Assembly (NCBI GenBank): GCA_016718825.1
Contig: JADKCL010000008.1
Coordinates: 124,001-188,000, forward strand
Direction of reading: 5' to 3'
DNA from: Bacteroidota bacterium
GTDB taxonomy: Bacteria > Bacteroidota > Bacteroidia > J057 > JADKCL01
DNA length: 64,000 nt
This document shows, piece after piece, positions 12,732-21,589 of this stretch. The notes under the pieces are model-generated. The model saw only the letters and a program-made list of their open reading frames with translations, was not told where the DNA came from and did no database searches. Positions within the stretch are counted from its first letter, which is position 1, and each line of letters starts with the position of its first letter. A program made the translations under genes and the position numbers.

Positions 12732-13412
12732 TTATCGTTTTTCAGCAAGCCATACAACATGGTGGCTGCCTTTGTGGCCTTGCGTACGGACCTTCTCAAC
12801 GGTGACTTTGAAACCGCATTTTTCGAGGCGATTGGTGAATTGTGGTTCGTTGGTGACGGACCAAACGGCAAAAATGCCCTTGGGCTTGAGCGCATTACGC
12901 GCGGCTGTGAGCCCGTGAAAGGAGTAGAGCCAATTGTTATTCGAAGTGGTAATGGCCTGTGGGCCATTGTCGACATCCAGCAAAATGGCATCGTACGTTG
13001 CTTCTCCTGCACGGATGAGCTTGCCTACATCGCCAATTTCCACCTTTACACGTTTGTCCTTGAGTGGATGTCCTGCCAATTCGCCTAAAACGCCACGGTT
13101 CCATTCGACAACCGCAGGCACAAGTTCGCCGAGCGTGATTTTCGCATTGGGAAGGAGGTGCGTCAGGGCTGAAGCAAGCGTAAATCCCATGCCCATACCG
13201 CCAATCAGGACATTCGGATCCTTGCGGCGTGCGATCACTGTGCAAGCCATTTCAGCAAGTGCTTCCTCTGAGCCATGCACGTAGCTGTTCATGAGCTCCA
13301 TTTCACGGTCGCCGGAAATCCAAATGGAAAACTGTTTCCCCGTTTGGATGAGTTTCAATTTGTTCTTCGAATTTGGAATGTCGGCAGTTTCTAGGAGGAT
13401 GTGTGGGAGCAT
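12732..13412 (-). CDS. Spermidine-synthase-like SAM-dependent methyltransferase
   Basis: 226 residues. A Rossmann SAM-binding core is visible: VLIGGMGMGFTLASAL (motif I) near residue 68, an acidic ELVPAVVEWNRG strand, and YDAILLDVDNGPQA near residue 140. This layout matches the spermine/spermidine synthase superfamily, many of whose short members have no known polyamine role. The usual aminopropyltransferase catalytic signature is not obvious, so the substrate is unknown. The gene converges on the HYR gene and its stop lies beyond that gene's terminator. A full SpeE is present separately at about 20.3 kb, so this is probably a methyltransferase-like paralogue. The ATG at 13410-13412 is taken as start. 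Confidence 0.75.
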   Translation of the reverse strand: MLPHILLETADIPNSKNKLKLIQTGKQFSIWISGDREMELMNSYVHGSEEALAEMACTVIARRKDPNVLIGGMGMGFTLASALTHLLPNAKITLGELVPAVVEWNRGVLGELAGHPLKDKRVKVEIGDVGKLIRAGEATYDAILLDVDNGPQAITTSNNNWLYSFHGLTAARNALKPKGIFAVWSVTNEPQFTNRLEKCGFKVTVEKVRTQGHKGSHHVVWLAEKR

Positions 13413-13419
13413 CTAATTG

Positions 13420-13456
13420 AGTGAAAAGTGAAAAGTTATCAGTGAAAAGTGAAAAG
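13420..13456. repeat. Short A/G-rich direct repeat
   Basis: A 16-base unit, AGTGAAAAGTGAAAAG, occurs at 13420-13435 and 13441-13456 in the gap upstream of the methyltransferase. The rest of the gap to 13584 shows nothing I recognise. Confidence 0.7.
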
Positions 13457-13584
13457 CGCCATTTTGGTGCAAGTTCTGGCTATTCTTGGGTTTTTCTTTC
13501 GAAATTTTAGGAACCCATCAATTTACCCGCGCAATCAACGGGCATTCTTGCTGCCATTTGGCATTTTGAGCTTGTACCTTTTAT

Positions 13585-14914
13585 TTACTTCCCCGTCATC
13601 TGCCACTTCAAAAATTCAATGAGCAAATTCCTCACCTCCAGATATTTGGAAAATTTCATTTCCTCAAAGGTATCGTTGACATCATGGTAATGAGGTGGGC
13701 CACCCATGGTGAAGATAAACATTCCTTTGACACCGTTTTTCACGAACCAATAGTGGTCGCTGTTGGGTGCATTCGGGCGTCCTTTGACGATCGGGACAGC
13801 ATTCATCCGCGTATTCAAGGCCTGCAATTGGGCAAAATCAGTCGGATAATCCAAGCCACATACGGCCATGATGCCTTCGTCGCCATTGGCCATCAGGTCC
13901 AGGTTCAGGATAAATTTGGTATTGGCGAGTGGAAAAAGCGGATTCTTCTCCACGTATTGCCGCGAGCCGACGAGTCCCGCCTCTTCGCCCGTAAACGCGA
14001 TGAACAGCATCGTAAAAGCGGGTTTGTTTTGCGGTAGACTGAAATGCTCGGCCATACTCAGCAACATCGAAGTTCCCGAAGCATTGTCGTTGCCACCATA
14101 AAAAATCGCCTCGCCTTGGGTGCCGAGGTGGTCATAGTGGGCGCTAACAATGATGATCGAATCGGGGAACGTGGTTCCACGGACCATCGCAGCGACATTT
14201 TGGCTTTGGGTGGTTTTGAAGCCTGTATTGATGGTCATGCTGCACTTTTTGACCTTCTTTTTGGGTAAACGATCCGCCAAAACTTCCACGACTGGCAGAT
14301 CAATTGGCATTTGGCTGAGGCTTGCGGTGAGTTTCTTCTTGAGAATGACGACCGCAGACACCTTCATCTTATGTGCGAAGTCCAGTTTGGCATCATCAGA
14401 GGCAAATTGGCTGTATTTTTTCTTGAGTTCGGGGTCTTTTTCGATGTTTTCAGGTAGGCCGCTACGGAAAAGGATGGCCGAACCCTTTGAGGCTTGTGTT
14501 GAATTGCTCTGGCAAGCCATAGCCGATGTCCTTTATTTTGAGATTTTCGAGTTTACAGCGTGTACTTGCCTCATGCACGATGTAATCCTGCCCGATTTTC
14601 ATGGTTTTTCCGTCGATGACGAGGGCTTGTTCTCCTTCGATCAGGTTGATCGACACACGTACCGGCTGAAAATAGGGTTTCGAAGGATCGGCAGGGGAGA
14701 GCGGCGGATACAGACCGAAACTTTGAAAGTGGGCAGCAATGTAGTCCGCTGCCATGCGATGGCCCTCTTTTTGGTAGCCACGGCCAAACATCGCTGGCGA
14801 AGCCAGATCCTTCGCAAAGACTTTGGCCCGGGTCAAAACACTGTCCTGAGCAGGCAATGCGATTGCGAAGGTGAGCGCGAGCGCGACAAGTAGGGGACGG
14901 ATCAAGTGCCGCAT
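13585..14914 (-). CDS. Secreted M28-family metallopeptidase, frameshifted
   Basis: Two overlapping reading frames form one M28 (aminopeptidase Y/PSMA-like) zinc peptidase. The N-terminal part begins at ATG 14914 with a clear signal peptide (RHLIRPLLVALALTFA, then LPAQD) and runs to KDIGYGLPEQFNTSLKG. The C-terminal frame continues with SAILFRSG and holds the zinc-ligand motifs SAHYDHLGT, GGNDNASGT, FTGEEAGLVGS, NLDLMANGD and a late HYHDVNDTF. The frames join if one base is removed near 14483-14488 (CCC-TTT on the + strand). About 440 residues after repair, a normal family size. An upstream in-frame ATG at 14995 would put 27 residues before the signal peptide, so 14914 is preferred. Probably periplasmic or secreted peptide degradation. 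Whether the break is real is unknown. Confidence 0.8.
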
Positions 14915-15067
14915 TTTTGGCTGATTTTTGATGGCGGAAGTGATCATTCGAAATTTAAAAGTATTAATATCTTTCAAAACTCGGTTACGTAACATGGGGT
15001 TTTCGCTTTTTTTGTTAATATTACCTTCGTTCGGCTAAAATTAACTCAAAAATCACGTTTGTACGCG

Positions 15068-16858
15068 ATGGAAGTAAAGCGACTCTTCGACATTTTCCCT
15101 TATCAACAGGAAAAATTCCCTCAAACTGCTGCGTTGGCGGGCAAAGCCAATGGCATTTGGGAAACCTATTCGACTGCACAAGTCATTGAAATCACGGATA
15201 GCATTGCCTTGGGGCTGCTTGCTTTGGGCCTCAAAAAGGGGGATGCAATCGGTTTGATTTCAGAAAATTCGGTGGAATGGGCGTTTGCCGACCACGGAAT
15301 TCAGAAAATGGGCGGCATTGTCATTCCGTTGTATCCGACCTCGAGCAAGGAGGATTTGGCTTATATCTTGAATCACTGCGAGGCTAAGCTCTGTTTCTGC
15401 CAAAGCGAGGAGCTCCACGACAAGATCAAGAGCTGCCAACCTGAGGTTCCGAGTTTGCAACACCTCTATACCTTCCGCGAGGTCAAAGGCGCAAAAAATT
15501 ACAAGGAGATCAAGGAAAATGTAAGCCCTGAAGGTCGTGCGCAGTTGGCTGCCATTCAGGATACCATCAAGGCGATGGATTTGGCGACCATCATTTACAC
15601 CTCCGGGACGACTGGCAAGCCCAAGGGCGTCATGCTCTCCCACAACAACATCGTCGCGAATATTTTCTCTTCGATCGAGCGCCTCCCCGTGGGCAAGGGA
15701 GATGTGGCGCTGAGCTTTTTGCCCCTGAGTCACATTTTTGAGCGGATGATCAACTACATGTATTTCTCGGTGGGCATCTCGACCTACTATGCAGAGAGCA
15801 TGGACAAAATCGGCGACAACTTGAAAGAAGTGCGTCCGATGGTGTTTACAGCCGTTCCGCGATTGCTGGAGAAGGTCTTTGACCGTGTCATGGCAGGCGG
15901 CAATGCCAATAAAGGCTTCAAGAAAAAAATCTTCCTCTGGGCAACCAAGCTCGCTGAAAAGTGGGAACCGGATGGAAAAGGCGGTTTTGTTTACGGGATG
16001 AAGATGAAGATCGCCGACAAGATGGTCTTCTCCAAGATCCGGAAAAAGGCAGGATTGGATCGCGTGTTGGCAGTCGCTTCCGGGTCTGCTGCCTTGCAGG
16101 TGCGCCTTTTTCACTTCTACAATGGCATTGGTGTGCCCTTGACCGAGGGTTATGGCTTGACCGAAACGTCGCCGGTAATTTCCGTCGGTGGCTTTGGTCC
16201 CGGCGAAATGAAAATCGGCTACGTGGGTACGGTCATCAACGGTGGTACGGTCAAGATTGCCGAAGACGGCGAAATTCTGTACAAAGGTCCGAACGTGATG
16301 ATGGGCTACTACAAGGAGCCTGAAATGACGGCCGAGGTGATGGACAAAGAAGGTTGGTTCCATACCGGTGATATCGGAGAGGTTGATGCACAAGGATTCA
16401 TCCGCATCACCGACCGCAAGAAGGAAATGTGGAAGACCAGTGGCGGCAAGTACATTGCACCGCAAGTGATTGAAAATAAGCTCAAAGAATCCCCGTTCAT
16501 CGAGCAGGTTGTCATTGTCGGCGAGGGCAAAAATTTCCCGGGCGCTTTGATCGTTCCCAACTTCGAAAATCTGTATTCGTGGATGAAAGAAGAAGGAATG
16601 AACTTCAACAAGGATATGCCGGCCGCGGTGGTGAGCATGGACAAGGTGAAGGCCAAAATCGCTTCTGAAGTGGCAGTTTTGAACCAAGGATTCGGCAAAT
16701 GGGAAATGATCAAGCAATTTGAATTGTTGCCTACCGAGCTCAGCATCGCCGGCGGCGAATTGACCCCCAAATTGTCAATCAAGCGGAAGGTGGTTTACAC
16801 GAAGTATGCCACTGAAATCGAGAAAATCTATGCTGGGAAATCTGGCGGCGGTGAGTAA
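15068..16858 (+). CDS. Long-chain fatty acid--CoA ligase (AMP-binding)
   Basis: 596 residues of the ANL superfamily, FadD15-like branch. It activates fatty acids to acyl-CoA through an acyl-adenylate. Visible motifs: YTSGTTGKPKGVMLSH (P-loop, about residue 176), LPLSHIFERM, the adenylate motif TEGYGLTETSP (about residue 358), GWFHTGDIGEVD and RKKEMWKTSGGKYIAPQ, whose last Lys region serves the C-terminal catalytic domain. An upstream TTG at 15059 is in frame, but the ATG at 15068 (MEVKRLFDIFPYQ) is preferred. It is divergent from the peptidase and followed at once by a terminator, so it is probably monocistronic. Confidence 0.93.
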   Translation: MEVKRLFDIFPYQQEKFPQTAALAGKANGIWETYSTAQVIEITDSIALGLLALGLKKGDAIGLISENSVEWAFADHGIQKMGGIVIPLYPTSSKEDLAYILNHCEAKLCFCQSEELHDKIKSCQPEVPSLQHLYTFREVKGAKNYKEIKENVSPEGRAQLAAIQDTIKAMDLATIIYTSGTTGKPKGVMLSHNNIVANIFSSIERLPVGKGDVALSFLPLSHIFERMINYMYFSVGISTYYAESMDKIGDNLKEVRPMVFTAVPRLLEKVFDRVMAGGNANKGFKKKIFLWATKLAEKWEPDGKGGFVYGMKMKIADKMVFSKIRKKAGLDRVLAVASGSAALQVRLFHFYNGIGVPLTEGYGLTETSPVISVGGFGPGEMKIGYVGTVINGGTVKIAEDGEILYKGPNVMMGYYKEPEMTAEVMDKEGWFHTGDIGEVDAQGFIRITDRKKEMWKTSGGKYIAPQVIENKLKESPFIEQVVIVGEGKNFPGALIVPNFENLYSWMKEEGMNFNKDMPAAVVSMDKVKAKIASEVAVLNQGFGKWEMIKQFELLPTELSIAGGELTPKLSIKRKVVYTKYATEIEKIYAGKSGGGE

Positions 16859-16881
16859 TTGAGAATGGAGAATTGAAAATT

Positions 16882-16923
16882 GAAAATGGAGAATCCTCAT
16901 TGGGGTTCTCCATTTTCGTTTTT
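16882..16923 (+). terminator. Rho-independent terminator after the acyl-CoA ligase
   Basis: A 15-bp stem with one T-G wobble (16882-16896 with 16903-16917), a 6-base loop and a GTTTTTT tail. It starts about 24 bases after the stop codon. Confidence 0.8.
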
Positions 16924-17016
16924 AGGGGATGTTGAGGCGTAACCGAGGCTGAGAAAAATTCATTTGCGATCTATCCGGGGATAGTTCCTCCATTCTCAGG
17001 CGAGCTGCCCATATTC

Positions 17017-17577
17017 TCAAGCACCTTCGGTGGAAGTCGGGTCTTCCGGGAAGTTGCTGCCTTCTTGAGTTGGCACTTGGGTGGATAATTCTTCCGATGG
17101 GGGCTGTATTGCCTTAGGCTCTAGTTCTGCCTGCGCCATCGTCGGATTGGCAACCTCCGGGGCAATCGACTGATAATTTTTCCAGTTGGCGACTTCTTTT
17201 GAAAGCAGATTTTCAATCGTCTGCACGAAAATGTCGAAGCGGTTGGCAGCCGCGTAAGCGCCTGTGCGCGTGAGGAACATGTAGCGCTCATGGCGCAGCA
17301 ATTCGGCGGTGGTGCGGTATTCAACCCAATTGTCACGGTATTTCATCAACGCAAGGAATCCCGAAATCCCGGCAATCGCGACCCCCATGAAGCTCACGCA
17401 ATGCTTGACCCAAGGCGTTGCTGTCGTCATAAAATTGGAAACAAACGGAATCGATACCGACAATAGAATTGCAACGGCCTCCAGTCGGATGTACCATTGC
17501 TTATTCAATTTCGCTTTGTCCGAGTACCAATCGAGTTGGGAATCAACACGTTGTTTGAGATATTCTTCTTCTTTCAT
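17017..17577 (-). CDS. DUF4231/SLATT-like two-helix membrane protein
   Basis: 186 residues. After a charged N-terminus (QLDWYSDKAKLNKQWYIRLE) come two hydrophobic helices (about residues 30-50 and 60-77). Then follow a Tyr/Arg-rich region (KYRDNWVEYRTTAELLRHE) and a Pro/Glu/Thr-rich tail without fold signals. This order is typical of the DUF4231 family, related to the SLATT domain. In some bacteria SLATT proteins are predicted membrane effectors paired with nucleotide-second-messenger synthases (SMODS). No such partner is next to it: the neighbours are an acyl-CoA ligase and a polysaccharide exporter. The family call is from pattern only; a defence role is speculative. Confidence 0.6.
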   Translation of the reverse strand: MKEEEYLKQRVDSQLDWYSDKAKLNKQWYIRLEAVAILLSVSIPFVSNFMTTATPWVKHCVSFMGVAIAGISGFLALMKYRDNWVEYRTTAELLRHERYMFLTRTGAYAAANRFDIFVQTIENLLSKEVANWKNYQSIAPEVANPTMAQAELEPKAIQPPSEELSTQVPTQEGSNFPEDPTSTEGA

Positions 17578-17810
17578 AAAAAGCAGCGATTAATTTTTGG
17601 GGCCATTCGCTTGCGGAGCTCCGCTATTCGCGACCATTGGCATCATGTGACCTAAAATAGCGGATAAGAGGCAATTATCCTAGGTGCCTGAATCTCAACT
17701 TAGCTTTCTCCCGCTGAATCCTGCCTCGATTTTCGGTTTTCGGATCGTTGAAAATCCAATCAAACAGGAGAGAAATATTCCCCAACGAGAAATTCTGCAT
17801 CTTTGTCGTT

Positions 17811-18632
17811 ATGTCTACTGAACGCACAATACAACCTGAGGGTACAGGGTTGAGAACCTATCTCGGGAGGGTCTGGGCTTACCGCAGATTGATTGGCGTG
17901 TTTGCTTGGCGAGATATCCGTGCCCAGTATGCGCAAACCCTTTTGGGGGTGTTTTGGGCAGTGATCAAGCCTTTAATGGCCTTGGCCATTTTTACAATAT
18001 TCTTCGGTGTGCTTGTACCCTTGGACAGCAAAATCAAGGTCGAATATCCCCTTTTTGCTTTCTCCGGCATGGTGGCTTGGTACTTTTTTACGTACCTCAT
18101 CACCAATGTCGGAACGTCCGTGGTCAATGCGCAGCAGCTCATCTCACGGGTATATTTTCCAAAACTCATCCTTCCACTCGCCAAAACATTTGCTGGAATG
18201 GCTGATTTTTGCATCTCGATGGTGTTGATGGTGATTTTGATGATGATTTGGGGGCACGTTCCCGGCTGGGAGATCGCATTTTTTCCGTTGATTTTGGGGT
18301 TGAATATTCTGGTGGGTCTCGGAATGGGACTTTGGTTGAGCGCCCTCACGAGTCGCTACCGCGACTTCCACCATTTATTGCCTTATTTGGTGAATTTTGC
18401 GATTTGGCTCACCCCGGTTTTCTATCCGACCACGATCATACCGGAAAAGTATCAAGCCTTTTTGTATGCCAATCCGATGGCGGGTGTCATCGCGGGATTC
18501 AGGTGGACCTTGCTCGGGGATGATGTGCCCGACGCGCGATACCTGTACGGCATGATTCCAATGGTTTTGATCTTTTTTGTCGGCGTCGTGTTTTTTTACC
18601 GCGTAGAGCGATTGATGGTCGACAAGGTGTGA
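17811..18632 (+). CDS. Polysaccharide ABC exporter permease (Wzm/TagG-like, ABC-2)
   Basis: 273 residues from ATG 17811 (MSTERTIQPEG). A longer frame back to 17748 uses a TTG and adds residues without membrane character. Family features are the RDIRAQYAQTLLGVFWAVIKPL coupling segment, six hydrophobic spans, and the LWLTPVFYPTTIIP-like loop (here AIWLTPVFYPTTII) with LYANPM, characteristic of O-antigen and teichoic acid export permeases. It exports undecaprenyl-linked polysaccharide with the ATPase encoded convergently 22 bp away. Such pairs are usually co-directional, so the arrangement is unusual. Confidence 0.88.
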   Translation: MSTERTIQPEGTGLRTYLGRVWAYRRLIGVFAWRDIRAQYAQTLLGVFWAVIKPLMALAIFTIFFGVLVPLDSKIKVEYPLFAFSGMVAWYFFTYLITNVGTSVVNAQQLISRVYFPKLILPLAKTFAGMADFCISMVLMVILMMIWGHVPGWEIAFFPLILGLNILVGLGMGLWLSALTSRYRDFHHLLPYLVNFAIWLTPVFYPTTIIPEKYQAFLYANPMAGVIAGFRWTLLGDDVPDARYLYGMIPMVLIFFVGVVFFYRVERLMVDKV

Positions 18633-18654
18633 TTGCCTTGGTTTTCCTTCATTC

Positions 18655-19927
18655 TCAAGCGTCCAAACGCCGCAATTCCCATTCTAGTGCCGGCCGCAAA
18701 GCATAGTCCTGTTGCCCCTGATTCCATTGTTTGCCAACCTCCCAAGGCGTGATTTCGACGGTAAACCGCTGGACACAAGGAAGTTCCAGAAGCAATTTTT
18801 CCAGGTCGCCAAAGTAAAGGTCCACATAGAATGTTCCGGTATAGAAGAGATTTCCCGGCACGGTGACTTTGGTTTCATATTCACCTGCCTCCATCGGTTG
18901 AAATTCGAAGTCTTCACGGTAAATCCGGCAATCACTCATCAATACATTTTCCAAGTTGTTGATGTTGAGCAAAATTTCCAGTTTGGTGAAGTCCGTCTTT
19001 TTGCGGTACCGGATTTTGATTTCGACGGCATCGGCCATATAAATCGGCGAATCGACTGCTTTACCTCCCGCGCCAATGGTCATAGACAAAAAGGCTACAT
19101 TTTCATGCTCCAATACCCGCGAGGTGAGTTCCTGATCGGGGTTGTCGGGACTGCGGTAAAAGAAAACCATGTCGTCGAGGTACTGTTGCATGTATTCGTC
19201 GACGATATCCTTGGTTGGACCAAACGCCCGGATTTTCCCCGCCTCGATGAGCATGCACTTGTTGCAGAGGTTGCGGATGCTCGGCAGTTCATGGCTCACG
19301 ATCAAAACGGTTGTTCCCGACCTGGCAATTTGCTTGATTTTCTGTGCACTACGCAATCTGAATTCAACGTCGCCAACGGACAATACTTCGTCCAGCAGCA
19401 AAATATCTGATTGACTGTGGAATGCTACAGAAAAGGCCAAGCGCATATACATCCCGCTGCTGTAGTGCTTGACGGGCATGTCAATAAAACGCTCAACGCC
19501 GCTGAAGGCGACGATTTCGTCAAACCGCTCCCTGATCTGTTGGCGGTCCATTCCGTTGATGGCCGCGCTCATGTAGACGTTTTGCCGTCCGCTGAGGTCA
19601 GGATGGAATCCCGTCCCCACATCCAAGATGGAAGTCACCGTGCCACGAAAGGTCACCTTGCCAGTCGTGGGTGGGGTAACTTCAGACAGGATTCTTAACA
19701 AGGTACTTTTGCCAGCACCGTTTCTACCCACAATGCCAAGCACATCTCCTTTTTCGAGCTCAAAAGAGATGTCTTGAAGTGCCGAAAACGATGGGGCTAT
19801 CGACTTGTCGATTGCTGAAAAGCTGCTTCAAACCTTGCCAAAAATCCTGCAAAATCGAGCCTTGACCTTGCTGACTAATGGTATATTGCTTCGAGAGCCC
19901 TTCGACGACGAGTATGGGGAGATCCAT
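18655..19927 (-). CDS. Polysaccharide ABC exporter ATPase (Wzt/TagH-like), frameshifted
   Basis: The N-terminal frame (from ATG 19927, DLPILVVEGLSKQYTI) ends prematurely at about 19760. The other frame carries FSALQDISFELEKGDVLGIV, Walker A GRNGAGKST, signature YSSGMYMRLAF, Walker B ILLLDEVLSVGD and the H-loop VSHE. Removing one base from the four-C run on the coding strand (19793-19796 on +) joins them. About 420 residues after repair. The portion after about residue 260 resembles the Wzt C-terminal carbohydrate-recognition domain, which selects modified polysaccharide ends. It is a partner for the permease at 17811. The frame extends to 20167, but the upstream residues look non-coding. Confidence 0.8.
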
Positions 19928-20233
19928 ACCGCAAGTTAAGCAATCGGCGGAATCTGTCTGAGGCATTTCGTGCGCGGATAACTTCTCTGCAGGCTTGACG
20001 GTCAAATAATCTCCAACCGGGTTGCAGCAACAAGAAATCTTTAAATTTTCTGCACCTTTTGGACCATTTTGAACGGAAATGAGGGGAAAAAGGAAAATGA
20101 GCCGATTCCAAGCCCGCCTGCAACCAACATTTTGGACCCCTTGCCGTACTATGCCCTGCATCCACAAAATATGGTGCTGATGTGGATGGCTGCGAGGGTG
20201 GATTCCATCCTTTTATTTTCCCCTCAAATTGCG

Positions 20234-20262
20234 TTGTTTTGCACCTTCATTGGATACCTTTT
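20234..20262 (+). promoter_or_regulatory. Possible Bacteroidota-type promoter of the speDE-speB operon
   Basis: TTG at 20234-20236, 18 bases, then TACCTTTT at 20255-20262. This is one base off the TAnnTTTG -7 consensus and ends 22 bases before the ATG. Assigned by motif only. Confidence 0.3.
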
Positions 20263-20284
20263 AACCCTTTCATTGATTAGAAAA

Positions 20285-21589
20285 ATGAATTCACTTGGTA
20301 GGCACATTTTGGTCGAGTACTACGAATGCAATCCTGACATTCTCAACGATGTCATGTTGATTGAAAACAGCATGGTGGGCGCGGCAAAGCACGCTGAGGC
20401 GACTGTGATCAATGCGACTTTTCACCACTTTTCACCGTTTGGTGTTTCCGGTGTAGTCGTGATCCAGGAAAGCCACCTTGCAATTCACACTTGGCCCGAA
20501 TATGGCTACGCTGCTGTGGACGTGTTTACTTGTGGTGACGCAGTCGATCCTTGGGATTGCTACAAATTCCTCAAAGAAGCCTTCCAAGCCAAGCATGCTT
20601 CGGCGATGGAAATGCAACGGGGTCAAGAAGGTCTGCTCAACAAAAGCACCTTCGATGTGGACAGCTTTGTCGCTGACCGCGGTGTGCCAGCCTCTGTGAA
20701 AAACGTGCGCAACGTTTGGTTTACCGAGCGCAACGAAACCGCAGCTTTCTCCCTCCGCCACAAGGGTGACCGCCTCTTTGCAGGTCAAAGCGACTTCCAA
20801 AAGGTCGAAATCTTCGATACCTACGCCTACGGTCGCCTCTTGACCCTCGATGGCATGGTCATGACGACCGAAAAAGACGAGTATGTCTACCACGAGATGA
20901 TCAGCCACGTGGCCATGCAATCGCACCCCAACCCCAAGCGTGTCTTGGTGATCGGCGGTGGTGATGGCGGCGTCGCCCGCGAAATGCTCCGCTACCCGGG
21001 TGTCGAAGAAGTCGTGATGGTCGAAATCGACGGCATGGTCATCGACGCCTCCAAAGAATTTTTGCCGGAAATCGCGGCTGAGTTTGGCAATCCACGCCTG
21101 ACCCTGCACGTCGCCGACGGCATCGAATACGTCAACAATTGCCCTGACGGTGCATTTGACGTCGCCATCATCGACTCGACCGACCCTGTCGGTCCTGCTG
21201 AAGGCCTCTTCACCGACAAATTCTACCGCGGCGTGCACCGCATCCTCAAGGACGACGGCCTCATGGTGACGCAAAGCGAAAGCCCACGCTTCAACACCGC
21301 TGTCTTCCGCGAAATTTTTGACTGCTACCGTGGTATCTACGGTCAGGACAAGGTTTCTTGCTATTTGGCCTATATCCCGACCTATCCGAGCGGTATGTGG
21401 AGCTTCAGTTTCTCCTCCAAAGGCAACTATTCTCCGCTCAACGGATTTGATGCTGCCAAGGCGGATGCTTTTGCAACACAGCACAAGCTCAAATACTACA
21501 ACGGTGACATTCACCGTGCAGCCTTTGCGCTTCCCGGTTTCGTGAAAGACCTGCTCCACGGCCCTGTGATCGATGAGCAAAAAGGATAA
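20285..21589 (+). CDS. speD-speE: Fused S-adenosylmethionine decarboxylase / spermidine synthase
   Basis: 434 residues with two enzymes in one chain. Residues 1 to about 120 are a class 1b AdoMet decarboxylase. ESHLAIHTWPEYGYAAVDVF contains the Glu62-Ser63 self-cleavage site, whose Ser becomes the pyruvoyl cofactor, plus the catalytic His and the FTCG Cys. Residues from about 145 are a spermidine synthase: VWFTERN, LTLDGMVMTTEKDEYVYHEM, VLVIGGGDGGVAREML, VEID, and IIDSTDPVGPAEGLFTDKFY. The product would make decarboxylated SAM and pass its aminopropyl group to putrescine. Since SpeD cleaves internally, the N-terminal beta chain would be released, leaving the alpha chain fused to SpeE. The start at MNSLGRHIL matches stand-alone SpeD proteins. 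It overlaps speB by 17 bp, implying translational coupling. Confidence 0.92.
   Translation: MNSLGRHILVEYYECNPDILNDVMLIENSMVGAAKHAEATVINATFHHFSPFGVSGVVVIQESHLAIHTWPEYGYAAVDVFTCGDAVDPWDCYKFLKEAFQAKHASAMEMQRGQEGLLNKSTFDVDSFVADRGVPASVKNVRNVWFTERNETAAFSLRHKGDRLFAGQSDFQKVEIFDTYAYGRLLTLDGMVMTTEKDEYVYHEMISHVAMQSHPNPKRVLVIGGGDGGVAREMLRYPGVEEVVMVEIDGMVIDASKEFLPEIAAEFGNPRLTLHVADGIEYVNNCPDGAFDVAIIDSTDPVGPAEGLFTDKFYRGVHRILKDDGLMVTQSESPRFNTAVFREIFDCYRGIYGQDKVSCYLAYIPTYPSGMWSFSFSSKGNYSPLNGFDAAKADAFATQHKLKYYNGDIHRAAFALPGFVKDLLHGPVIDEQKG

Noticed and set aside
15012..15030. Promoter for the acyl-CoA ligase: TTTG at 15012 and TACCTTCG at 15023
   Set aside because: The two elements are only seven bases apart, far below the usual 17-23.
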